Below are positions 49,803-60,928 of a stretch of DNA of 64,000 bases, piece by piece. Origin of the DNA: Acytostelium subglobosum LB1. Lineage: Eukaryota > Evosea > Eumycetozoa > Acytosteliales > Acytosteliaceae. Positions within the stretch are counted from its first letter, which is position 1, and each line of letters begins with the position of its first letter. The notes beneath the pieces were generated by a model. The model saw only the letters and a list, made by a program, of their open reading frames with translations. It was not told the DNA's origin and made no database searches. The translations under genes were made by a program, and so were the position numbers. The stretch covers positions 3,272 to 67,271 of the forward strand of contig NW_012236517.1 of the NCBI RefSeq assembly GCF_000787575.1, read 5' to 3'.

Positions 49803-51284
49803 ATGACATCTATTGAAGGAAATCTTGTTGCATCTGACAAGGTCAAGTTATTCACTAGATCATGGAAGGTATGTATTCTTTGTTCTATAATACCAAGAGA
49901 ACCTAATCATCATCTAATAATATTATTTATATTTTAGCCCGCAGGTCCTACTTTGGCAACAGTAACATTTATACATGGATTAGGTGAACATTCGGGTCGT
50001 TATGAACATGTGTTCTCAAAGTTTGCAGAGAATGGCATTGCCGTCAATGCTTATGATCAGAGAGGCTTTGGAAAGAGTAGTGGTCCTCGTGCTTACTCTC
50101 CATCCTTGGATCAGACGATGAAGGATGTTGCTATGGTGGCTGCTAGTGCCAATCCTAATCTACCTCACTTTATAATGGGTCACAGTTTCGGTGGTTGTCT
50201 TGCCCTACACTATACTCTCAAGAAATCAGAGAGAGACCCAACTGGTTGTATTATCACCTCCCCACTCATTAAGCCTGCCTTCAAGGTATCCGATGCCAAG
50301 TACTTGGTTGGTAGCTTCATTAGCAAGTTCTGGAGTACCCTTACTGTTGACAATGGTCTAAATCCAACTCATATCTCCAGAGATGAAGCTGCCGTCGCTC
50401 TCTACAAAGAGGATCCACTCAATACTGCCAAAGTATCGGTTGGACTTGGAAAATGGATGATACCAAAGGCAGAGCAACTTCTCAACCTGGCGCCAACCTA
50501 TACTCTACCTCTACTGTTGATTCATGGTGCAGATGACATGATCACCTCTGCCAAGGCATCGCAGTCATTCTTTGATCGATGTCAGTCTCAAGACAAGACA
50601 TTGAAGCTATGGGAGAATATGTACCATGAGGTACTCAACGAAAAGGATAAGGATCAGGTGATACAGATGATCATTGATTGGATCAAACCAAGATTACAAG
50701 CACCACAATCCCAGGCTATACCAACTGGTCAAGATCAATCTATTCCCCAACCTGTGATTGCTCCATCGATTCCAGTAGAGGAACCTCCAGTTCATGTAGA
50801 ACCATCAAGGCAAGAGGACCAACAAAAACCAGTAGAGGAGCCTCCCAAGCCTCATGAAGAGCCACATAAAGCTCTTGAGGAACCACCTAAGCCTGTTGAT
50901 GAGCCACCCAAGCATGCAGAGGAGCCACCCAAGCCTGTAGAGGAGCCACCCAAACAGGTTGATGAACCTCCCAAGCCTGTAGAGGAACCACCTAAGCCTG
51001 TTGATGAACCACCTAAGCCTGTCGAGGAAGCCCCAAAGCCAATAGAGGAGGCACCCAAACAGGTTGATGAGCCACCCAAGACTGTCGAAGAACCACCAAA
51101 GCCTGTAGAGGAATCAGCTAAGCCTGTCGAGGAAGCCCCAAAGCCAATAGAGGAGGCACCCAAACAGGTTGATGAACCACCCAAGCCTGTAGAGGAAGCA
51201 CCAAAGATTGAAGAGAACAAACCTAATGAAGAGTCCAAGCCAAAGAATAAGAAGAAAGGAAAGAAGAAGGGAAAGAGAAACTGA
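49803..51284 (+). CDS. Monoacylglycerol-lipase-like hydrolase with Pro/Glu heptad tail
   Basis: Two exons (49803-49868, 49938-51284) give 470 residues. Residues 1-270 are an alpha/beta hydrolase of the monoglyceride lipase group: oxyanion block FIHGLGEHSGRYEH, YDQRGFGKSSG, nucleophile elbow GHSFGG (Ser105), acid in HGADDMI and His in MYHEVLNE. It should hydrolyse monoacylglycerols or related esters in the cytosol. The tail (bases about 50770-51215) is a run of seven-residue units of the form V(E/D)EPPKP, with variants IEEAPKQ and VEEAPKP, ending in a Lys-rich KNKKKGKKKGKR. One 35-residue block is duplicated. The stop lies only 31 bp from the stop of the convergent gene. Confidence 0.9.
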
Positions 51285-51315
51285 GCTGGACTGTAAAGTA
51301 AAAGTTAACTGTTTA

Positions 51316-51941
51316 TTAACTCTCGTCCATGTGCAAATCGTGTGATCTATGTTGTTGTTGTTGTGGCTGTTGTCGCTGCTGTTGTTGCTGATTTTGTTGT
51401 TGATTTTGTTGTTGTTGTTGTTGTTGTTGTTGTTTCATTGAGGTCACCATGAATTGATTGAGGAAGTCATGTATCTCTTGGAACTCTTGTTTGATCTTGG
51501 CAAAGCGGCTGTTGACGTGGGCATGGATGGCGTTCTTCTCCACCTCCAGACTCTGGTATATTTCGTTGAACCTGCGAATCAATGAGATGGAGTTGGATGG
51601 AAGTGCGTAAGGGGAGGGTGGAGTTGTGCTAATCTTTGAGCTATCGTTCGAGTCGGCACCATGATTGGGGCCATTTGGTAAGAGTAGAGAATGTACAATT
51701 GGGCTGGCAGGTTGTCCATTGGAGGGAAGCTCCTGTATGATTGGTTGGATACGTGACTGAGGTTGTTGGGAGGTTGCGTGTGGTGACTTGTGATACAATG
51801 TTATAGGTGATTCTTCAGGGCTTTGATGATCCTGTTGTTGATGCTGTTGTTGCTGTAACTTCTGTTGTTGTAACTGTTGTTGTTTAGAATCATAGATTAA
51901 CTTGGGTTGTTGTTGTTGAGAATCCTGAGTTATAATAATGG

Positions 51942-51976
<35 letters not shown>

Positions 51977-52938
51977 GATTGTGGCTGTGGATGTAGTTGA
52001 TCCATGTGTTGTGATATCGTCTCCATCAATGATGGACCCTTTATCACCAGATTGGACCAAGGTGAATTAGGGACACGCACTGACGAAGGCTCCTTGGGTG
52101 CGGCTGAACTTGTTGATGGCGAGGATGCCGGTGCAGGTAGAGGTGATGACGGCGTAGTTTTTGGCTTGGAGTAACCAGAGCTCGGCGAGTTTATACAATC
52201 ACAATCTATCTGTGCAATGCTTGCCTTGGAGAAGCTCCAGTGCCATCCACTCTTCTCGATGATCTTGCTCATTTCAAACAGGGTGTTGTGTGGCTGTGTC
52301 GTCTTGCTGGAGGGCAGCTGGAATCTGTGAGCGGCCTGTATAATCTGGATGATGGTCTCCCTGAACAAAGGCAGACGGTAAAAGTCATAGTTCCAGTAGC
52401 CCAGACGAAACCTGGCGAATTCTCCAATGGGCTGTTGTGGCAGCGTTTCGTCGTTGATCGATGTCTGTTTGGAGTGTCGCAGAAATGACCCTTTCTCATC
52501 CAGCAGTGGTTCATAGTCAATGTCCAGCAGGATGTAGAGGCTTTTGTCGAATCTGTCCCGTTGCGCCTTGCTCATGATCGACTTGCTCTTGAGTCCAGTC
52601 AGCACGGCCAACACCTTGCGATAGAACATCAGATTGTCATCGTCTGACACCAACTGTCCCTCTCTATCATTCTCCATCAGATCCCTGTCAATGTCATAAG
52701 TATCAAACTCCTTCTCATTTACACTTATAATACAACGCGTCAATGTTCCTAGTATGGTAATGTAAGTATGCAATATATAACAAACATCATTGACATCTGA
52801 ACATACCATCAGCTGGCTCCTTGTCACGACCACTAAGGTTGGTGTAATGTCTATTCTTCTTCCTCTTTGCTGGTACGGGACTAGGCTCCAAGTCCATATC
52901 CCTATCTTTAGATTTACCAAGTTGTGATTGCTGTGGTG

Positions 52939-52973
<35 letters not shown>

Positions 52974-53442
52974 AACTGCTGATGTTGTTGTTGTTGTTGA
53001 TGATATTGTTGAATATGTTGATGATCTTGAAATTGTTTCTCTAACAGCTGATTTTGTATAATGCGATGTTGTTTCTGATCGTGTACCATTTGTTTATGTT
53101 GCCTCTCTATGACTAACTGCTGTTGCTCTATCAGTTCACTCTGTTTCATTTGATGCTCCATCAACATGTCCACCCGGTCCTCCCCGTCATCTGACACACC
53201 ATTGTTATGATGAATGTTTGTACTATTGTTGTTGGAATGGTTCGTATTGTTGCTACCGCCACTAATACTACTACTACTACTACTACTACTGTTGTTGCTA
53301 TTGATGCTGACTACTGGGTGACTGAAAGGTGGTAATGATTTGCGTGGCATCAAGTTGTTCATGAATGTTGGCCTTCCCGTCGCGGTAAGGAAGGATATAT
53401 CGGATGGTGTATTTGTTGATGATGATGGATTACTGCCGACTA

Positions 53443-53476
<34 letters not shown>

Positions 53477-53572
53477 ACTGATCATATTCATTTGATCAGT
53501 GTGACTGCTGACCTTGCGTAGTACGGCATTTGTAGTGATCATATTCTTTTTGCTTCCAGAGCTTGGATTCAT
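51316..53572 (-). CDS. Poly-Q/N nuclear protein, possible transcription regulator
   Basis: Two exons (52807-53572, 51316-52748) with a 58-bp intron give 732 residues. The N-terminal 230 residues are rich in Asn, Ser and Gln, with a poly-N run (53444-53476), a long Q-rich coiled segment and a basic cluster PAKRKKNRH that could be a nuclear localisation signal. The folded core (about 235-430) starts NLSGRDKEPADGTLTRCIIS and includes SLYILLDIDYEPLLDEKG, FARFRLGYWNYDFYRLPLF and SGWHWSFSKASIAQIDCDC. The C-terminal half is again Gln/Pro/Ser-rich with a short helix (LEVEKNAIHAHVNSRFAKIK). I do not recognise the family with certainty. The layout recalls dictyostelid CudA-type DNA-binding proteins; this is a guess to be tested. 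Confidence 0.8.
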
Positions 53573-54191
53573 ATTGTTATTGATGTTGAAGTTGATTGAT
53601 TAAATATTATTATATTATTATTACTACTATCGTAGGTTGTTGTTCGATCGTTTGATTGATTGATTGACGGTAATGACTCAATTGAATTGATTGAGGTGAC
53701 TAATTTAACTGATTGATTAATTGATTGATCAATTAATTGGAAATGCTCCTTCTAGATGATGAATCCTTGTGTTTAAGGTGGAGCTGTATCGATGCTGATG
53801 ATGATGATGTTGATGCTGAATTCTGATGCTAAACAACAAGTTGTGCCTGGCTACAAGTAATATGGTTTATAGGTGGGGCGACTTTTGTTTTTTATGTTGT
53901 GTTATATAATTATTGTTCAATATTATCTTTTGAGCTACCTTGATAGTTTGCAACATTGTGGTGGTTTGTTTTTGAGGTGTGTTGTTGGGTTCTCCCATCT
54001 CCTTTTGGAGGATCAAAATCAATAAAGGAAAGTAAAAGTAACGTTACTTATCATTTCAGTTTGTTTAAATAATATTGGCATTGTGTCTGTTCCATCTTGG
54101 GTGAACCCCGATGCATTAGTACGTACCGGTAATCCTTTCGGTTCAATTCTATAAATATTAGGTCTAATTATTATTAACTAATTTTGAATGC
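53573..54191. promoter_or_regulatory. Upstream region of the poly-Q/N gene
   Basis: The 619-bp AT-rich gap has dense TTGATTGA/AATTGATT repeats at 53590-53740 and GATGATGATG near 53800. No gene or RNA is supported. Confidence 0.5.
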
Positions 54192-55166
54192 TTATGCTTT
54201 ATATTCATCCTTTTGTTCATTTGTTATAGGGTTGCTGATGGTGGTCAAGGTTGCATTGTCTGATGATGTGTCAGTTGAAGTTGTTGAAGTTGTTGATGTT
54301 GATGTTGTTGATGTTGAAGTTGTTGATGTTGAAGAGGATGATGACAAAGTTGATTCAGTTGGCTTCAATATTGCAATGTTCTCATTATCAAGTAATGTCA
54401 ATTCACATTGATAATGTTTGGCAATCCATTGGAATGTAGAACCACGGAAGAAGCATATATGAGTGATGTCTCGAGGATAGTGCCATGTGGCGAACATCTC
54501 ATCGTTCTTGAGGAATTGTGTCATAAAGAGCAGATGTCCACCAGTTTTGACCATGCCCTTCAGTAGCAACTTGTCCAAGTCATCCTTTGGTCGTCTAAAG
54601 TGCTCGATGGCCTCTGTGCACGTGACGAAATCGAATGGCTCGATCGTCTTGCCCTCCTCAACTTGCTTCACCTTGTCGTTGGGCATAAAGTATGGGTCGT
54701 AGTTCTCCATCGTGTGTCCCTTCTCGCCAAACATCAGACTGAGTGCTGGTCCAGGTCCACAGCCATAGTCGAGACCACGAGCACCAGTTGGCAACAGTGG
54801 CAACAGACTGTTGAATGCGGGCTGTAGGAATGAGACGTACTTCTTGTCCAGTGGGGAGTTATTGTGGAATTGATAGCGTGTCTTCTCCTTGTCCTCTGTG
54901 ACGTGATAGTGTTGATGGACAAAGACCAGAGTGCACACAGTACACGAGTAGTAGTTCTTTTTGAATGCCGAGCTGAAATGAACAGTATTCTCATTCAGAC
55001 ACAATGGACACACTGGAGTTGGCAAAGAGTCCTTATCTGGCTGTTTCTCAAAGTCTTGATCATCGTGTTGATCTCCATATCTATTCCTCTTTGCATCTCT
55101 TTTATATTGTCTTTGATATCTACTCCTATTTCCACCATTATGTTTCCTCTTCTTTTGATCTTCCAT
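54192..55166 (-). CDS. Class I SAM methyltransferase, bacterial-type
   Basis: The intronless 324-residue protein has a Lys/Arg/Asn-rich N-terminus (1-50), a zinc-ribbon-like CPLC...CTVC pair (about 52-81) and a Rossmann methyltransferase domain. The domain shows motif I LDYGCGPGPALSLMFGEKGH, the acidic end of strand 2 in NYDPYF, FDFVTCTEAIEHF and LKGMVKTGGHLLFMTQF. The order CPLC/CxxC, LVFV, SP..Y..FL, GLDYGCGPGP, STEVVEHF-like block, WHYxxDxTHxCFF is that of a small family I know mainly from proteobacteria. The last ~45 residues are a low-complexity Ser/Thr run. The substrate is unknown. Intron absence fits transfer from a bacterium followed by addition of host-like ends (inference). Confidence 0.88.
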   Translation of the reverse strand: MEDQKKRKHNGGNRSRYQRQYKRDAKRNRYGDQHDDQDFEKQPDKDSLPTPVCPLCLNENTVHFSSAFKKNYYSCTVCTLVFVHQHYHVTEDKEKTRYQFHNNSPLDKKYVSFLQPAFNSLLPLLPTGARGLDYGCGPGPALSLMFGEKGHTMENYDPYFMPNDKVKQVEEGKTIEPFDFVTCTEAIEHFRRPKDDLDKLLLKGMVKTGGHLLFMTQFLKNDEMFATWHYPRDITHICFFRGSTFQWIAKHYQCELTLLDNENIAILKPTESTLSSSSSTSTTSTSTTSTSTTSTTSTDTSSDNATLTTISNPITNEQKDEYKA

Positions 55167-56262
55167 TCTCTATCTCTTTGTATCTCTCTAGTATTACGTG
55201 TAACTTTCACTCGCTTGATAATTCTCAAAGAAACGAATTGTTGTTGGTGTGTTTGAAAGTTGACTTATTTGAGTTGATGAAATAATCAAACATTCTGGTG
55301 TTCAAGTATTTGCACTTTGTGTTGAGCAAACATCCTGTTCATCAACATCACCGACCTGTAAATTCAATCGAGGAAGAGTGGCAGATGAATGTTCACAGGC
55401 AGAGCCACGACATTGCGTCGTGGAATTCCAATGGAACAGCTCCCCTCCGCAATGGTAGTCGTCCTCCCGCTGAGTTATTCACACACAATGTTGTATTTGA
55501 AGTTCGATATCTTAAGAGAGAGCACTAAAAGAGTAAGCATTATTACATGTAGTAATGACAAGAAAGCTCGAGTAGATATTGTCATTGAGGGAAGGACACG
55601 TCATCGAGATGGGATGGTCAGACAAATGAAGGGATTGGGTTTATTAATATTATGATGACCTCACTTTGTTATAAAGCAAACTTTACTCTATTTAAATATT
55701 TTTAGCTTGGAAGCGGTCATCCCTGAGAGCAATAAAAGGATGAAGTAGTTGATCAGTCAACTGTCGCAAACAGGTCGCCTAGGCGACGAATCTCTATCTT
55801 GTTTCGAGAACAGTGTTTTAACTTATTTAAATTTTGGCGCTCTATTTGAATTTCTTCACTCAACTTTATGATCGGGCTGTTGGTAATCTAGTGTGATCAC
55901 TCACTTGACACAGCAGTAGTAATCATTCATCCTATCTATCTATTCTATCTACTCTACCATACATACTAGTAAAGCAAACATATCTATCAAACTCTATATA
56001 CATCAACAACAAGCATCAAATTTAAAAGACTCATTGTTCATACTCAGCAGTGCAAACTAGTTGATGTAAGTACATAATAATACTCATTTCATCAATATAT
56101 CTCGATGATATATTATATCACATTATGATTGCTAGAGTTTGATCATCATCGTTTGTGTGATCATTTCTTGGAAGACATAAATGTGGTGAACATTGGAAAC
56201 AAACAAACACATAAATATATATTAACGACATCATCATCCAATCCAATCCAACCAATTCAAAT
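55167..56262. promoter_or_regulatory. Upstream region of rnrA with E2F-like site
   Basis: This 1.1-kb gap lies between divergent starts. TTTGGCGC at 55833-55840 matches the E2F consensus TTTSSCGC. About 45 bp upstream is a 14-bp palindrome GTCGCCTAGGCGAC (55774-55787). GTAAGT near 56066 preceded by a purine-rich stretch could be a 5' UTR intron donor. A 46-codon ATG frame (MNVHRQSHDIASW, from 55386 to the stop at 55528) has non-repetitive composition but no domain. No gene is called. Confidence 0.5.
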
Positions 56263-58952
56263 ATGAATTCCAAACAGCCTATAACAACAACAAAAACAAC
56301 AATGTCTAGAGTGTCGATTACACCAAAAGACCAACAGACAACACCAAGCAACAAGATGTTTGTCATCAAAAGAGATGGCACAAAGGCTAATGTTTGTATC
56401 ATCCATCTGAATAATATCAATTATTTGTTACCCACATAACTAATTAATTATAACAATATATACTTTAGGTACAATACGACAAGATCACATCAAGACTACA
56501 ATATTTGTGTGACCTTGAGCCAAAGATTAATAATGTTGACCCTTCAGAGGTCACACAAAAAGTGGCCAGTGGCGTGTTCCCAGGTGTGAGGACAACTGAG
56601 CTGGACAACCTGGCTGCAGAGACCGCCGCCTACATGTCCACCAGACATCCAGATTATGGTGTGCTGGCCGCTCGTATCTCTGTGAGCAACCTCCACAAGC
56701 AGACCAGCACCAGCTTCCTCGAGACCGTCACCAAGCAGTACACCTACTGCAGTCCCAAGACTGGCCAGCCCGCGCCACTCGTCTCTGAGGAGCTCTACCA
56801 GATCGTCAAGGCCAACTCTGAGCTGCTTGAGAAGACCATCGACTACAGACGTGACTTTGACTACGACTTCTTTGGCTTCAAGACCTTGGAGAGAAGCTAC
56901 CTGCACAAGGTCAACGACGAGATCGTCGAGCGTCCACAACACATGCTCATGAGAGTGTCCATTGGCATTCATGGTGCAGACATCAACGCCGCCATCGACA
57001 CCTACAACCTGCTCTCGCAGCGTATGTTCACACATGCCACCCCCACCCTGTTCAACTCGGGCACGCCCACTCCTCAGATGTCGTCCTGCTTCCTCGTTCA
57101 AATGAAGGAGGACTCGATCGACGGCATCTACGACACACTCAAGCAGTGTGCCCTCATCTCCAAGTCGGCCGGAGGCATCGGTGTGGCCATTCACAAGATC
57201 AGAGCGTCCCGCTCCTACATCCGTGGCACTAACGGTACATCCAACGGCCTCGTCCCAATGTTGCGTGTGTTCAACGACACTGCTCGCTACGTGGACCAGG
57301 GAGGTGGTAAGCGCAAGGGATCATTCGCCGTCTACCTCGAGCCATGGCACGCAGACATCTTTGACTTCCTTGACCTTCGCAAGAACCACGGCAAGGAGGA
57401 GATGCGTGCTCGTGACCTGTTCTATGCCCTCTGGGTGTCGGATCTGTTCATGGAGCGTGTGCAGAACAACGCCGAGTGGAACTTGTTCTGTCCAAATGAG
57501 GCACCAGGCCTTGCCGAGTGCTGGGGCGACGACTTTAGGAAGCTTTATCTCCAGTATGAAGCCACCCCAGGTCTCTCGCGCAGAACCATAAACGCTCAGG
57601 ACCTCTGGTTCGCCATCATCGAGGCCCAGATCGAGACTGGCACTCCATACATCCTGTACAAGGATGCCTGCAACTCCAAGTCCAACCAACAGAACTTGGG
57701 CACAATCAGCTGCAGCAACCTCTGCACTGAGATCGTCCAGTACACCTCACCAGACGAGGTGGCCGTGTGCAACCTGGCTTCGATCGCCTTGCCCAAGTAC
57801 ATCCGTCAGCGTGAGGGATCCACCAACCCCAAGGACCTAGTGTTTGATCACCAGCGTCTCTTTGAGGTCACCAAGACAATCACACGCAACCTTAACAAGA
57901 TCATTGATCGCAACTACTACCCCGTGCCCGAGGCTCGCACATCTAACATGCGCCACAGACCAATTGGCATCGGTATCCAGGGTCTGGCTGATGTATTCAT
58001 CGCCCTTAGGTATCCATTCGAGTCGACCAACGCCACCGCACTCAACAAGGAGATTGCCGAGACCATATACTTTGCCGCACTGACCGCCTCGAGCGAGCTG
58101 GCCATTGAGCATGGACCCTACCAGTCGTTCCCCGGCTCGCCAGCCAGCAAGGGAATCCTGCAGTACGACTTTTGGAACGTCACACCCACTGCACGCTGGG
58201 ACTGGAATGGCCTAAAGAAGACGATCGTGTCAACAGGACTTCGCAACAGTCTGTTGATTGCCCCAATGCCCACTGCATCCACCTCCCAGATCCTCGGCAA
58301 CAACGAGGCGTTTGAGCCATACACCAGTAACATCTACAGTCGTCGTGTCCTTGCCGGAGAGTTCACCGTGGTCAACAAGCAACTGCTGCAGGATCTTATG
58401 GAGTTGGGCCTCTGGACACCAGAGATCAAGAACGAGATCATCGCCAACCGCGGCTCCATCCAGAACATCTCGATCATTCCCGACGATCTGAAAGACCTAT
58501 ACAAGACTGTGTGGGAGATCCGTCAGCGTGTGCTCATCGACATGGCCGCCGACCGTGGCGCATTCATCGATCAGAGCCAGAGTTTCAACGTGTTCATCGC
58601 CGAGCCCAACTTTGCCAAGCTCACCTCGATGCACTTCTATGCCTGGAACAAGGGCCTAAAGACCGGCATGTACTATCTGAGGACTAGAGCCGCCGCAGAT
58701 GCCATCCAGTTCACCGTGGACCAACAGATGTTGGCCAAGCAGAAGGAGGCACAGGCCACCACTGAAGAGGCCGAGGCTCAGGTGCTCAAGACACCCACCA
58801 AAACACCAACACGTGTTGGCGTTCAAGCAACCAGTCCAACTGTAATAACAAGTCCACTGCGTTTCAATGCCCAGTCGACCCAGCAACAAGAGGAGGACTA
58901 TGAGAACATGGTCTGTCGCCGTGAGGAAGGATGTGTAGTTTGTGGATCATAA
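56263..58952 (+). CDS. rnrA: Ribonucleoside-diphosphate reductase large subunit (class Ia)
   Basis: Two exons (56263-56391, 56469-58952) give 870 residues. The ATP-cone starts at [18 protein letters not shown], split by the intron (a GTTTGT donor). Catalytic residues are in place: Cys250 in MSSCFLV and Cys477 in VAVCNL (redox pair), the radical Cys462 and Glu464 in NLCTEI, and the C-terminal CVVC at the extreme end that passes electrons from thioredoxin or glutaredoxin. The enzyme makes dNDPs with the small subunit. An extension of about 28 residues precedes the ATP-cone. Codons end in C or G far more than in neighbouring genes, which suggests strong expression. The only other in-frame ATG nearby (MSRVS) would shorten the extension. 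Confidence 0.98.
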
Positions 58953-59189
58953 TCCCAAATGATGGTCCAGTGGCCTCCCATCCCCTATCCATGATTATTT
59001 ATTGTACATATAACAAGTCCAACACAATCTCCAACCATCCATCCACCATCCTCCACCAGACTCTTCGGCTTCTGTGTAGTCCGCTGTACCGACCAGTCCC
59101 TTTCAAACAAACAAACAAACAATAAATGACATGAACCGTTAATTCAAGTTGACCAATGTGCCTTTGATTGTTTACTACTTTGTTGTTGT
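58953..59189. other. Shared 3' region of rnrA and cellulase
   Basis: 237 bp between convergent stop codons. An (AAAC)n run at about 59107-59121 ends in AATAAA, the likely rnrA polyadenylation signal. No gene is seen. Confidence 0.5.
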
Positions 59190-60606
59190 TCATTGAGTAC
59201 CAGCCATGTATGCCAGAGCACCTACGAATCCAGCATTGTAGTCCAGAGCAACTTCATTTCTGATGTAGTCTGTCCTGTAATCTTTGTAGGAATCATCTTG
59301 TGATGGTCCACCCACCAAAGCACCCTTGAGCAGATAGACGTTGTTTGTTGGATCCTGTATGTTGTTGGTCGTTGAGTGATGGGAAGCACGATGATGTGCG
59401 TTAATTGGAAAGTTTGGACCCAAACCAATGACGAATGACTGTTGTTTTGGATTATCACCAAGTATGTAGGCCATTTGATTCTTGGTGAATTGGACATACT
59501 TGTCCTCTCCCTTTCCATATATTGACATTAGGAATGCTGTTGTGGCCGAGTACCTACATGGACCCCATTGTCTGATCAATGCCAGGCCACCAGGTGTATA
59601 TGGTACACCTCCACCTTGAGAGTTCGGTAGCCACCACTCTAGGTATGCCTCTAGATCCTTAACATAGATAGAGTTGTCCGACAATTTGGAAAGGAGCAAG
59701 GCAGCACCAGGTGACTTGCAATCCCAGTCATGCGAGTTCTGGAAATTGAGTTTGGCAATCTCAAAGTCAACATAGTCCTTTTCAGCCTTGTCCAGATATG
59801 TCTTGTCACCTGTAGCCTTGTGGAGCCATATGGAGGCCCAGACAATCTCATCCTTGTAGCCAGACCATGACTTGTAGAATGTTGACACACCTGGCACATT
59901 GTCAGAGTAGGTGGCACGATAGGTATCACCAAAGGTATGAAGTTGTTTGGCATGAGTGAGCAGGAGTGTAGGCTGGGTCATGGGATTTGAATGCAATGGA
60001 TGCTGCGGCTAGGGCAGCGGCCGCCTCCATAGCCACCTCCGTTCCAGGCTTTGATGTATCCAGGTAGTAGGTAGGACGATCCATAGTCATATTCTCAGGT
60101 GGACCCCAATATGAATGATCAGCATTCGGTTCACCAACTTGAACTGCCAACTTATTCTCGGACTCATGAGCAGCAATCAACCAATCCGTACCATACTTGA
60201 TAGTATCCAAAAACAAACTAGTCTGAAGACACTTCTCAAAATTTGGCTCATATTGAATGAATGCCCAAGACAACATGGTGAGAGATGATGCTAAAGGGAA
60301 TCCAAACTGTTTTTAAATTAGTGATCGATATCTATCTAATTGATTTACAGTACATACCTTGACATGATCACCTGCATCAAAGTAACCGCCAGACAGATGA
60401 CCATCTGGACCACCATCCTTGAGACATTTGTCTCCACGCCATGGTACATCATTGTCTGGTAATTTTCCAGCTCGATTGTACTTGTAGAAAAACAGACTAT
60501 TGTGAAGGTATTCACAATGGTCAAATGTTAGAGTACTCTTTGATTGACCTGTAAGCAATGCCAGGCACAACAGAACAGTGGCTGCAATAATATTTGACAG
60601 CTTCAT
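59190..60606 (-). CDS. GH9 endoglucanase (cellulase), apparent frameshift
   Basis: Signal peptide MKLSNIIAATVLLCLALLTG is followed by a glycoside hydrolase family 9 catalytic domain. Catalytic Asp residues lie in the GGYFDAGDHVKF block (Asp77 and Asp80). The substrate-binding NAHHRASHHST and the catalytic Glu in IRNEVALDYNAGF are near the end. Exon 1 is 60358-60606; the second exon starts at 60306. The reading frame changes once near 59951-59975, between SHDPAYT and LLTHAKQLHTFGD, one base out of register. Both sides are well conserved, so this is a sequencing or assembly error, an unrecognised tiny intron, or a recent inactivating change. No carbohydrate-binding domain is present. The enzyme would be secreted, to digest cellulose of stalk, spore coats or food. 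Confidence 0.85.
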
Positions 60607-60928
60607 TATTTGTATTAATAATTGTAATAATATTAAGATTTACACACTTGTTGTATAGTTTATAAATGGATATGTTAACCAGTCCATTATTTAATGGATT
60701 AATCATTGGTTAAAAGAGTTCATTGGATACGAAACCAATCACCAATGTAGTCATTGGCATTGTAATTGTGCTGCAAACAATGTGATCAGTGATTTACAAT
60801 TGGACACTTGTCATTATTATTATATGAATGGTGTAGCCAAGCTTTAGAGAGAGAAGAAGGAGGGTTGTGTGTGGTTGGCAGCGATAGAGTTTGAAGCCTG
60901 CCGACTTGACCGAGTAGGTAAGTATCGA
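60607..60928. promoter_or_regulatory. Cellulase promoter region
   Basis: The 322-bp gap contains TCCATTA-TT-TAATGGA (60684-60699), a 7-bp inverted repeat, and two CATTGG elements. The 3' end of the FNIP gene lies on the right. No gene is seen. Confidence 0.4.

Noticed and set aside
54139-54150. GGTTCAATTC resembling a tRNA T-loop
   Set aside because: No matching acceptor stem, D-loop or anticodon arm can be folded on either strand around it.
55386-55655. Open frames between the methyltransferase and rnrA
   Set aside because: They are short, overlap each other in different frames and show no known motif; at most decayed sequence.
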